In this document: positions 1-5,325 of the stretch, piece by piece
Numbering within the stretch: position 1 is the first letter of the stretch
How the letters are laid out: each line of letters starts with the position of its first letter
Assembly: GCA_002336985.1 (NCBI GenBank)
Contig: DDFE01000216.1
Span: 1 to 5,325 of the forward strand
From: Sphingomonadales bacterium UBA1936
Lineage (GTDB): Bacteria; Pseudomonadota; Alphaproteobacteria; Sphingomonadales; Sphingomonadaceae
Direction of reading: 5' to 3'
Length of the DNA: 5,325 nucleotides
The notes under the pieces: generated by a model
The model's database searches: none
Seen by the model: only the letters and a program-made list of their open reading frames with translations
Told to the model about the DNA's origin: nothing
Translations under genes and position numbers: made by a program

Positions 1-500
1 AGATGCTGACCGGCCGCGACGCCGCACACAAGCGGATCAAGGACATGCTCGACAAGGGTGAGCAGCTCCCTGTCGAGTTTCGCGACCGCGTGATCTATTA
101 TGTCGGCCCGGTCGATCCGGTCGGTGAGGAAATCGTCGGTCCCGCAGGACCCACCACCGCCACGCGCATGGACAAGTTCATGGACATGATGCTCGATCAA
201 GGCCTGCTCGCCTGCGTCGGTAAGGCCGAACGCGGCCCCGCCGCGACCGACGCGATCGCCAAGCACAAGAGCGCGTACCTGATGGCGGTCGGCGGCGCGG
301 CTTACCTCGTCGCACGCGCGATCAAGGGGTCGAAGATCGTTGGCTTTGCGGATCTGGGGATGGAGGCGATCTACGAGTTCGAGGTCAGTGATTTCCCCGT
401 GACCGTCGCGGTCGACAGCGAAGGCAACAACGTCCACCAGCTCGCCCCGCAAGTGTGGAAGAAGAAGATTGCGGACGAGAAGCTGCTGGAAACGGCATAA
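1..500 (+). CDS. Class I fumarate hydratase, C-terminal part (5' end outside window)
   Basis: The enzyme interconverts fumarate and malate in the TCA cycle in the cytoplasm; class I enzymes use a 4Fe-4S cluster. About 165 residues are visible, ending at TAA 498-500. The frame is open through base 1, so the ATG at position 3 is probably internal and the gene begins upstream. The segment matches the C-terminal domain of the family. It carries TGRDAAHKR at residues 3-11 of the visible part, GPTTATRMDKF at 49-59, GKAERG at 73-78, a glycine/alanine-rich stretch (AVGGAAYLVARAIKG) and the late motif FADLGMEAIYEFEV. From memory of characterised class I fumarases, the R of TGRD, the TTxxR cluster and the lysine of GKAERG lie at substrate-binding positions. 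The cluster-binding cysteines belong to the N-terminal domain and cannot be seen. The gene converges on the minus-strand metallohydrolase. The alternative is the beta subunit of a two-subunit fumarase/tartrate dehydratase, but the extended C-terminus favours the single-chain form. Confidence 0.9.
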   Translation, partial: MLTGRDAAHKRIKDMLDKGEQLPVEFRDRVIYYVGPVDPVGEEIVGPAGPTTATRMDKFMDMMLDQGLLACVGKAERGPAATDAIAKHKSAYLMAVGGAAYLVARAIKGSKIVGFADLGMEAIYEFEVSDFPVTVAVDSEGNNVHQLAPQVWKKKIADEKLLETA

Positions 501-507
501 CTCGGGC

Positions 508-582
508 CGTCATTGCGAGCGCAGCGAAGCAATCCACGTTGCCGCGCGTGCGATGGATTGCTTCGCTGCGCTCGCAATGACG
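508..582. repeat. Perfect 29-bp inverted repeat, dispersed-palindrome type, between convergent genes
   Basis: The left arm (508-536) and right arm (554-582) are exact reverse complements over 29 bp, with a 17-nt GC-rich spacer (537-553). The arm core reads CATTGCGAGCGCAGCGAAGC. The unit starts 8 nt after the fumarase stop codon and ends 7 nt before the end of the facing gene, so it almost fills the gap. As RNA, either strand forms a very stable hairpin, which suits a bidirectional transcription terminator, although neither side has a long T-tract. I recognise the arm as a widespread intergenic repeat of alphaproteobacterial and other genomes. Read on the minus strand it encodes peptides such as SLRAQRSNPS and GLLRCARND, which recur in spurious predicted proteins. 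Copy number in this genome cannot be judged from one window. Confidence 0.93.
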
Positions 583-588
583 AGAACC

Positions 589-1761
589 CTAGCGGAGTGC
601 CGTCACCGCAGGTGACTTGAGACACGTCGCAACATCGCCTGCCGGCTTCGCCACCGCCGGTGCCACGTAGGGCGCGATTTCCACCGGTCGTCCGATGGCC
701 TCTGCCGCGAACCCGGTCTGTCCGCGGCACTTCATCACCTCGGCGAGCAGTTTCGGCGGCGTGTCGTATCCTTCATAGCTCAGGCGGAACGTGCCCCAGT
801 GCATGGCGATACCCCGCGCTGCGCCTGAGCGGGCGAAGACTTCGGCTGCTTGGATCGGCCCGATGTGGCTGCCGATGTTCATCCCGCCCGGCATGAAGCG
901 GAACGCGCCGATAGGAATGAGTGCCAGGCGGATCGGCCCGTAGCTTGCGGCCTCCGCCGGCCATTTGCCGTCGCCGAAGCCGGTGTCGCCGGCGAAGAAC
1001 ACATTGCCGCCCTTGGGCAATGTCAGAACGAAGCTCGACCAGAGCGCCCGGTTGCGGTCGGTTCCGAAGCGCGTGCTCCAGTGGTGGTTGCGCGACACGA
1101 CAATGTCGATGCCGGGTTTCAGCGTCACTCGCCCGCCCCAGTCGCGTGTCACGGTCTTCGCGCCATTGCCGCCGATCACGGTATCGTTACCCAGGCTCGA
1201 CACGATGACCGGCTGGTCGCGTTCCCACAAGCGGTCCAGCGTCGTCAGGTCCATGTGATCGTAATGGTTGTGGCTGACGACCACGGCGTCGATCTTCGGC
1301 AAATCCTCGAAACGGATGCCCGGTACCGCTACCCGTTTCGGACCCAGCCCCAATGGCCCCGCCGTATCCGACCACACAGGGTCGGTCAGGATGTTCAGCC
1401 CCTGCGTCTGGATCAGGAAGGTCGCATGACCGACCCAGGTCACCACCATGCGCTCGCCCTCGACCCGCGCCGCCGGTTTCGACTGGTCGACCGCCACATG
1501 GTCGGGCCAGGGCGGCCGGTCGTCGGTGCCGAGCAGGTAGCGGACGATCACGTTCAGCGGATTGCGCCGCATGCCGCCGCCCGGTGGCATCACGTCGTCC
1601 GCACCGTCGGGATTGGCGAAACGGTCGCCGTCGAAATGCGCGGTGACCGGGCCGTCGTAATAGATGTGGTCGAGGAATTTGGGGACCACGACGATCGCCA
1701 GGAACACGGTGACCGCCAGGAACAGCAACGCGCGTCCGATATATCCGATTGCGCGCCGCAT
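589..1761 (-). CDS. Membrane-anchored metallo-beta-lactamase-fold hydrolase, NAPE-PLD/RomA-like
   Basis: This 390-residue protein is predicted to be a binuclear zinc hydrolase related to N-acyl-phosphatidylethanolamine phospholipase D and UlaG/RomA-type proteins; its substrate is unknown. Residues 1-8 carry basic residues (MRRAIGYI), followed by one hydrophobic segment at about 9-26 with no clear cleavage site, so it is probably a signal anchor with the catalytic domain in the periplasm. The family-typical segment YYDGPVTAHFDGDRFANPDG spans 34-53. The metal-binding set is complete: SHNHYDHMD at 163-171 (H164, H166, D168, H169), H227 in RNHHWSTR, D259 in FAGDTGFGD, and H321 in AMHWGTF. The start is ATG at 1759-1761, preceded by GGAG with a 4-nt spacer on the minus strand; the stop is TAG at 589-591. 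It is divergent from the serine hydrolase, 23 bp from that start. An antibiotic-type beta-lactamase is unlikely because the sequence follows the NAPE-PLD-like pattern. The fold assignment is firm; the lipid substrate is only a family guess. Confidence 0.9.
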   Translation of the reverse strand: MRRAIGYIGRALLFLAVTVFLAIVVVPKFLDHIYYDGPVTAHFDGDRFANPDGADDVMPPGGGMRRNPLNVIVRYLLGTDDRPPWPDHVAVDQSKPAARVEGERMVVTWVGHATFLIQTQGLNILTDPVWSDTAGPLGLGPKRVAVPGIRFEDLPKIDAVVVSHNHYDHMDLTTLDRLWERDQPVIVSSLGNDTVIGGNGAKTVTRDWGGRVTLKPGIDIVVSRNHHWSTRFGTDRNRALWSSFVLTLPKGGNVFFAGDTGFGDGKWPAEAASYGPIRLALIPIGAFRFMPGGMNIGSHIGPIQAAEVFARSGAARGIAMHWGTFRLSYEGYDTPPKLLAEVMKCRGQTGFAAEAIGRPVEIAPYVAPAVAKPAGDVATCLKSPAVTALR

Positions 1762-1784
1762 GGTGCTCCGTCACTCTCTGTCCG

Positions 1785-2951
1785 ATGACAGCGATAGCAG
1801 TAACGCTTCTGGCGGCAAGCGCGTTGCATGCCGCCTCGCCGGACCCCGCAGCGCAGGTACGCGTGGCGTTCGACACGCGCCATATCGGCAAGGTCGCGGT
1901 GTCGGGCCTCGCCGACCGTGCGACCGGCCGCCGGGTCACCGCCGACGATCCCGTGCGCATCGCCAGCGTATCGAAACTGGTCGTGGCGCTGGGCGTGATG
2001 CGGCTGGTGGAGGCGGGCAAGCTCGACCTCGACCGTGACGTTTCGGCCTATCTCGGCTGGACCTTGCGAAACCCGAACTATCCCGATGTGCCGATAACGC
2101 TGCGCATGCTGTTGTCGCACACATCGGGCCTGCGCGACGATGCCGATTACGCGATCCCGCTGAGCGACACCGTCCGCGCCCGCGTTGCCGACCCGCGCGC
2201 CTGGGATGTGGAACACCGGACGGGCAGCTGGTTTCACTATACCAACCTCAACTTCCCCGTGGTCGCGAGCGTGATGGAGGCGGCGACCGGCGAGCGGTTC
2301 GACATGCTGATGGCGCGGCTGGTGTTGAAACCGCTCAAGCTGGATGTCTGTTTCAATTGGACGACATGCAGCGACGCCAAGGTTGCGCGGGCGGTCGTCC
2401 TTTACGGTGCAGATGGTGTCGTCCAGCGCGACGACCTGCACGGCAAGCGCCCCGATTGCCCCGTGGTGGCGATCGGCGCATGCGACCTGTCCACCTACAA
2501 ACCCGGCGACAATGGCGCACTATTCAGCCCGCAGGGCGGCCTGCGCATTTCGATGCGCGACCTTGCCCGCATCGGCCAGATGTTACTGCGTCGTGGCGAC
2601 AGCTTCCTGAAACCGGCGTCCGTCGCCCGGATGACCCGCGCGCAGTGGGTATTCGACGGCGGCAATGGCGACACTGAAAACGGCTTCCATTGCAGCTATG
2701 GCCTCGCGGTGATGATGACCGCTACGGCCCGGCCCGGCACGCCTGCCCCCGAATGCCGCGACGATCCTTTCGGCGACGTCCGCCCGCGTTTGGGGCATGC
2801 CGGCGAGGCGTACGGCCTGCGCTCGGGCCTGTGGATCGATCCCAAGTCGGGGCGCGGCGTCGCCTTCTTCACGACCGCGCTTCCGGACGATACGCCAAAA
2901 GGCCGCTCGGCCTTCACTGCAGCAGAAGAAACGATCATCCAGTCGAAATAG
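1785..2951 (+). CDS. Secreted serine hydrolase of the class C beta-lactamase / DD-peptidase superfamily
   Basis: This 388-residue enzyme has the three catalytic motifs of the beta-lactamase (PF00144-type) family. SxxK is S61-V62-S63-K64, with S61 the expected nucleophile. YxN is Y152-T153-N154. The KTG-equivalent is H338-A339-G340, as in many esterase or peptidase members. Conserved filler motifs are also present: LRMLLSHTSGL at 107-117 and SPQGGLRISMRDLARIGQ at 248-265. The N-terminus (TAIAVTLLAASALHA) looks like a short signal peptide ending near residue 16, though it lacks a basic n-region. Six cysteines (189, 195, 225, 233, 303, 324) would suit disulfides in the periplasm. The chosen ATG at 1785 has no good ribosome-binding site. 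An upstream in-frame TTG at 1749 would add 12 residues including an arginine, but would overlap the divergent gene. The gene is followed 11 bp later by the amidohydrolase, so the two form an operon. Members include DD-carboxypeptidases, D-aminopeptidases, esterases and true beta-lactamases; the sequence does not decide which this is. Confidence 0.87.
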   Translation: MTAIAVTLLAASALHAASPDPAAQVRVAFDTRHIGKVAVSGLADRATGRRVTADDPVRIASVSKLVVALGVMRLVEAGKLDLDRDVSAYLGWTLRNPNYPDVPITLRMLLSHTSGLRDDADYAIPLSDTVRARVADPRAWDVEHRTGSWFHYTNLNFPVVASVMEAATGERFDMLMARLVLKPLKLDVCFNWTTCSDAKVARAVVLYGADGVVQRDDLHGKRPDCPVVAIGACDLSTYKPGDNGALFSPQGGLRISMRDLARIGQMLLRRGDSFLKPASVARMTRAQWVFDGGNGDTENGFHCSYGLAVMMTATARPGTPAPECRDDPFGDVRPRLGHAGEAYGLRSGLWIDPKSGRGVAFFTTALPDDTPKGRSAFTAAEETIIQSK

Positions 2952-2962
2952 GGGAGCAGACG
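2952..2962 (+). promoter_or_regulatory. Ribosome-binding site fixing the amidohydrolase start
   Basis: The 11-nt gap between the serine hydrolase stop (TAG 2949-2951) and ATG 2963 contains GGAG at 2953-2956, followed by a 6-nt spacer. This is a strong Shine-Dalgarno site. It settles the start against the open frame that runs about 90 codons further upstream inside the serine hydrolase gene, and the protein then begins with a proper signal peptide. There is no room for a separate promoter in the gap, which supports co-transcription. Confidence 0.85.
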
Positions 2963-4648
2963 ATGCGAAAACTGGCGACGCTGACCTTTGCCGCGCTGCT
3001 GCTGACCAGCGCCGCGCCTCCGCCCCCCTATGACATCGTCATCCGCGGCGGCACCATCTACGACGGTACCGGCAGTATGCCTTACACGGGCGACGTCGCA
3101 ATCAAGGGCGACCGGATCGTCGCGGTCGGCAGGGTGACCGGCAGCGCAACGCGTACCGTCGATGCAAAGGGCCTCGCCGTCGCACCCGGCTTCATCAACA
3201 TGCTCAGCTGGGCGAACGAAGCGCTGATCGCCGACCCGCGCGGGATGAGCGATACGAAACAGGGCGTCACGCTGGAAGTGATGGGAGAGGGCTGGTCCAT
3301 GGGTCCGTGGACGCCCGAAATGGCGCGGCGCGAGGAGGCGCGGCAGGGCGACATCAAGTTCAAGACCGAATGGTCGACGCTGGCCGGGTACCAGGACTGG
3401 ATAACCAAACGCGGCATCACGCCCAATATCGCGAGCTTCGTCGGCGCGACGACGGTACGCATCCATGAACTGGGAGAGGACGATGTCGACCCGACGCCCG
3501 AACAGCTGAAGCGCATGCAGGGCCTGGTCAGCGCCGCGATGAACGACGGCGCGATGGGTGTCGGCAGTTCGCTGATCTATGCGCCTGCCACCTATGCCGA
3601 AACGCCCGAACTGGTCGCGCTGGTCAGCGCCGCGGCCAAGTGCGGCGGCATGTACATCAGCCATATGCGCAACGAAGGGGACCAACTGCTCGAGGCGACC
3701 GACGAACTGATCGAGATCGCGCGCCAGTCGGGGGCGCCCGCCGAAATCTATCACATGAAACAGGCGGGCCGGAACGCCTGGGGCAAGTACGAGGCGATGG
3801 TCGCCAAGATCGAGGCTGCGCGCAAAAGCGGCCTGCGCATCACCGCCGACATGTACACGTACACCGCGGGCGCGACCGGACTCGATGCCTCGATGCCGAC
3901 CTGGGTCCAGGCAGGCGGAACGGAGAAATGGATCGAGCGGCTGCACGATCCCGCCACCCGTGCCCGGGTGATTGCCGAGATGAGAGCGCCGGGGAAAGGC
4001 TGGGAAAACCTGCTCTATAATGCGGGGTCGCCCGACAAGGTTATCCTGCTCGCTTTCAAGAACCCCGCGCTCAAGCCGCTGACCGGAAAGACCCTGGCCG
4101 AGGTCGCGAAGCTGCGCGGAAAGAGTCCGGAGGATACCGCGATCGACCTTGTGATCGAGGACGGCACACGCGTCGGCACGGCCTATTTCCTGATGGACGA
4201 AGCCAATGTCGCCAAACAGACCGCGCTGCCGTGGATGTCGTTCGGGTCCGATGCCGCGAGCCAGGCGCCGGAGGGCGTGTTCCTGAAATCCAGCACCCAC
4301 CCGCGTGCTTACGGCAATGTCGCGCGCCTGCTCGGCCGGTATGTGCGGGAACAGAAAACAACGACATTGGCCGACGCAGTCCGCCGCCTGTCGGGCCTTC
4401 CGGCCAGCAATCTCGGCATCAGGGACAGGGGCGTGTTGAAGGCAGGCAATTTTGCCGACCTCGCGATCTTCGATCCCAAGACCGTCGGCGACACCGCGAC
4501 GTTCGACAAACCGCAGCAATATGCGACCGGCATGCGCCACGTCTTCGTCAACGGCGTGCAAGTGCTGCGCGACGGTGAACACACCGGCGCCAAGCCGGGA
4601 CGGGTGGTGCGCGGGCCGGGATACCAGCGGTGTGCGATGGCCGGATAA
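2963..4648 (+). CDS. Secreted D-aminoacylase-like amidohydrolase with altered N-terminal metal site
   Basis: This 561-residue protein belongs to the amidohydrolase superfamily and is closest to N-acyl-D-amino-acid deacylases, which release free D-amino acids from N-acyl forms. Residues 1-18 (MRKLATLTFAALLLTSAA) form a classic signal peptide, so it acts outside the cytoplasm. The small beta-domain begins at YDIVIRGGTIYDGTG (23-37), and the C-terminal part of that domain returns at LKAGNFADLAIFDP (492-505). Within the barrel, SHMRNEGD (H234), IYHMKQAG (H264), FGSDAA (D430) and HPRAYG (446-451) match the family. The 30-residue spacing of H234 to H264 equals that of two zinc-binding histidines I recall in the Alcaligenes enzyme. 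The usual PGFIDxHxH reads PGFINMLSW at 75-83, and GNCG is replaced by MGEGWSMGP (107-115). The first histidine in the protein is H168 and the first cysteine is C227. At 561 residues it is longer than the roughly 480-residue classical enzymes. The superfamily call is secure; the deacylase activity is uncertain. Confidence 0.88.
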   Translation: MRKLATLTFAALLLTSAAPPPPYDIVIRGGTIYDGTGSMPYTGDVAIKGDRIVAVGRVTGSATRTVDAKGLAVAPGFINMLSWANEALIADPRGMSDTKQGVTLEVMGEGWSMGPWTPEMARREEARQGDIKFKTEWSTLAGYQDWITKRGITPNIASFVGATTVRIHELGEDDVDPTPEQLKRMQGLVSAAMNDGAMGVGSSLIYAPATYAETPELVALVSAAAKCGGMYISHMRNEGDQLLEATDELIEIARQSGAPAEIYHMKQAGRNAWGKYEAMVAKIEAARKSGLRITADMYTYTAGATGLDASMPTWVQAGGTEKWIERLHDPATRARVIAEMRAPGKGWENLLYNAGSPDKVILLAFKNPALKPLTGKTLAEVAKLRGKSPEDTAIDLVIEDGTRVGTAYFLMDEANVAKQTALPWMSFGSDAASQAPEGVFLKSSTHPRAYGNVARLLGRYVREQKTTTLADAVRRLSGLPASNLGIRDRGVLKAGNFADLAIFDPKTVGDTATFDKPQQYATGMRHVFVNGVQVLRDGEHTGAKPGRVVRGPGYQRCAMAG

Positions 4649-4673
4649 TGGCCACAGCACCGTTTTCTATTGG

Positions 4674-4695
4674 TGACGGCTGAGGGCAGTCGTCA
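4674..4695 (+). terminator. Candidate terminator hairpin after the hydrolase-amidohydrolase operon
   Basis: The sequence TGACGGCTG - AGGG - CAGTCGTCA can form a 9-bp stem with one G-U pair and a 4-nt loop. It begins 26 nt after the amidohydrolase stop codon. The following bases (ATTGTAT) are T-rich but do not form a continuous T-tract, so this is a weak or imperfect intrinsic terminator by standard criteria. Its position directly after the operon is the main support. Confidence 0.45.
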
Positions 4696-4772
4696 TTGTA
4701 TCAGTTCGATCGAAATCGGGACTTCTCCTCTCCAAAAAATAATCTCCCAAACCGGCGGCTAAAATTAACCTT

Positions 4773-4796
4773 TTGGTAAGGGTCAAAATTTACCAA
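4773..4796. promoter_or_regulatory. Dyad TTGGTAA-N10-TTACCAA, candidate operator
   Basis: Two perfect 7-bp arms (4773-4779 and 4790-4796) are separated by 10 bp, so the arm centres are 17 bp apart, a reasonable geometry for a dimeric DNA-binding protein. The dyad lies in the AT-rich part of the intergenic region, about 117-140 bp upstream of the start codon at 4913. The left arm overlaps TTAA-N7-GTAA (4765-4779), one base from the CtrA consensus TTAA-N7-TTAA of alphaproteobacteria. No regulator is encoded nearby in the window. Confidence 0.35.
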
Positions 4797-4815
4797 CCCT
4801 TCACATCGGTTAACA

Positions 4816-4835
4816 CGCCTTAAATCTTAAAGGCG
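4816..4835. promoter_or_regulatory. Imperfect dyad CGCCTT-N8-AAGGCG, candidate operator
   Basis: Arms CGCCTT (4816-4821) and AAGGCG (4830-4835) are exact reverse complements around an AT-rich 8-nt centre that contains part of a TTAA-ATC-TTAA direct repeat. It sits about 78-97 bp upstream of the start codon at 4913, where an operator or the promoter core could lie. It is not followed by T residues, so it is a poor terminator candidate. Confidence 0.3.
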
Positions 4836-4912
4836 GGAACCGGCGGCGAGAACATCTCGTCACGGGGTCGTGAAGTTGTTTCAAACAGTTGCTTAAACAC
4901 GGGGAGTTTTAC

Positions 4913-5325
4913 ATGAAAACGATCGCAATCATCCTGGCAACCGCAAGTGCATTTGCCGGTGTTGCCGCACATGCTCAGGCTGTTAATTCCGGTAGCCTTG
5001 CAAATCTCAACGGCAGCTTCGGCGGCGGCACCGCAGTGACGACGACGAACGCCAACGGCACGTCGACGACCGTCACCGGACCGTCGGGCGGCGCGAACCG
5101 CGCGACCGCAACGCCGACGATCGGGTCATGGTATCAGTCCGAAGTGGGCGGCAACGGTACCGTCGGCATCACCAATACCTATACCAACGACGGCAATGGC
5201 GCCGCGTATTTTGCGGGCTCCAGTGCGACGGGCGCTAGCAAGGGGGACCTTGCCTATAACTTCGCGGCACCTGTCCTGCTCTCTTCGCTGACCAACATGT
5301 CGTACGACTTCTATCGCGCCGCCAG
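4913..5325 (+). CDS. Secreted Gly/Ser/Thr/Asn-rich surface-type protein, N-terminal part (runs off window)
   Basis: The frame is open from ATG 4913 to the last base, giving about 137 residues. GGAG at 4903-4906 with a 6-nt spacer supports the start. Residues 1-21 (KTIAIILATASAFAGVAAHA after Met) form a clear signal peptide with likely cleavage after A-H-A. The mature part opens with low-complexity sequence rich in G, S, T, N and A (for example TAVTTTNANGTSTTVTG) and has no cysteine so far. It then becomes more structured: GSWYQSEVGGNGTVGITNTY, GAAYFAGSSATGASKGDLAY, and a strand-like segment around LSSLTNMSYDFYRAA. The pattern resembles beta-sandwich exported proteins of sphingomonads that end in a PEP-CTERM-type sorting signal; this comparison is from memory and the C-terminus is not visible. 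It is preceded by an unusually long, AT-rich upstream region, suggesting its own regulated promoter. I do not know its function. Confidence 0.8.
   Translation, partial: MKTIAIILATASAFAGVAAHAQAVNSGSLANLNGSFGGGTAVTTTNANGTSTTVTGPSGGANRATATPTIGSWYQSEVGGNGTVGITNTYTNDGNGAAYFAGSSATGASKGDLAYNFAAPVLLSSLTNMSYDFYRAA

Larger units (their letters stand above)
4696..4912 (+). promoter_or_regulatory. AT-rich upstream region of the surface-protein gene, with several dyads
   Basis: Most of the 264-bp gap before ATG 4913 is compositionally unlike the surrounding genes, with A/T runs between about 4730 and 4830. It holds a perfect palindrome TTCGATCGAA (4705-4714), the two larger dyads listed separately, TTAA tetramers at 4765, 4810, 4820 and 4827, a 10-bp direct repeat AACCGGCGGC (4750-4759 and 4838-4847), and small hairpin-forming sequences TCACG-GGGT-CGTGA (4860-4873) and CGAG-AACAT-CTCG (4847-4859). 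I could not assign a convincing -35/-10 pair. The layout suggests a regulated promoter followed by a structured leader, but this is inference from position and composition. Confidence 0.4.

Noticed and set aside
508..582. CRISPR-like or insertion-sequence end.
   Set aside because: There is only one inverted pair with a 17-nt spacer, no direct repeat array, no transposase and no target-site duplication visible.
371..730. Minus-strand open frame containing SLRAQRSNPS and GLLRCARND.
   Set aside because: These peptides come from translating the inverted repeat at 508-582. They recur in spurious predicted proteins, and the frame overlaps two real genes.
850..1788. 312-codon plus-strand open frame opposite the metallohydrolase.
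   Set aside because: The opposite strand has complete zinc-binding motifs. This frame gives an Arg/Val/His-rich product without domains, typical of GC-driven antisense frames.
1590..2441. Minus-strand open frame across the divergent start region and the serine hydrolase.
   Set aside because: It covers the catalytic motif region of the plus-strand serine hydrolase and the 5' end of the metallohydrolase in another frame; there are no domain features.
589..2951. Two beta-lactamase-superfamily proteins side by side as an antibiotic-resistance cluster.
   Set aside because: The first is a NAPE-PLD-like metallohydrolase and the second has an HAG motif and general serine hydrolase features. Neither shows signatures specific to resistance enzymes, and there is no AmpR-type regulator.
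2696..4660. Very long open frame (654 codons) antisense to the amidohydrolase gene.
   Set aside because: It mirrors the real gene in a codon-aligned frame of high-GC DNA, where stops are rare. Its translation is Arg/His/Gly/Ala-rich with no recognisable domain, and the sense strand encodes a clear enzyme with signal peptide and ribosome-binding site.
4876..4900. Possible sigma-54 promoter around TTGC at 4889-4892 upstream of the surface-protein gene.
   Set aside because: The required GG ten bases before GC is absent (TT at 4879-4880), so the -24/-12 pattern fails.

Overview
The window looks like chromosomal DNA of an alphaproteobacterium, most likely a sphingomonad (Sphingomonas or a relative). 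I infer this from the high-GC coding sequence, the type of proteins encoded, and a dispersed palindromic repeat with the core CATTGCGAGCGCAGCGAAGC, which I associate with such genomes. No database search was possible, so the taxonomic call is inference.

Layout. Bases 1-500 (+) are the 3' end of a class I (iron-sulfur) fumarate hydratase. It converges on a minus-strand gene (1761 down to 589) for a membrane-anchored metallo-beta-lactamase-fold hydrolase of the NAPE-PLD/RomA-like type. The 88 bp between the two stop codons is almost filled by a perfect 29-bp inverted repeat (508-582), a repeat unit that can also fold as a two-way terminator. Divergent from the metallohydrolase, with only 23 bp between start codons, is a plus-strand pair: a secreted serine hydrolase of the class C beta-lactamase/DD-peptidase superfamily (1785-2951), then 11 bp later a secreted D-aminoacylase-like amidohydrolase (2963-4648). 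A candidate terminator hairpin follows at 4674-4695. An AT-rich region with several dyads (about 4705-4912) then leads into the start of a secreted Gly/Ser/Thr/Asn-rich protein (4913 to beyond the window end).

How the genes may work together. The serine hydrolase and the amidohydrolase are almost certainly co-transcribed, and both carry export signals. A plausible reading is extracytoplasmic processing of D-amino-acid-containing or N-acylated compounds, but neither substrate is shown by the sequence. The fumarase belongs to central carbon metabolism and is unrelated. The last gene resembles surface proteins that end in a PEP-CTERM-type sorting signal, but its C-terminus lies outside the window.

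The most unusual feature is in the amidohydrolase. The HxH metal motif expected after its first core strand is replaced by N-M-L-S-W, and the zinc-binding cysteine of classical D-aminoacylases is absent, while the later His, His and Asp positions are kept. I see no CRISPR array, tRNA, rRNA, insertion sequence or evident defence system.
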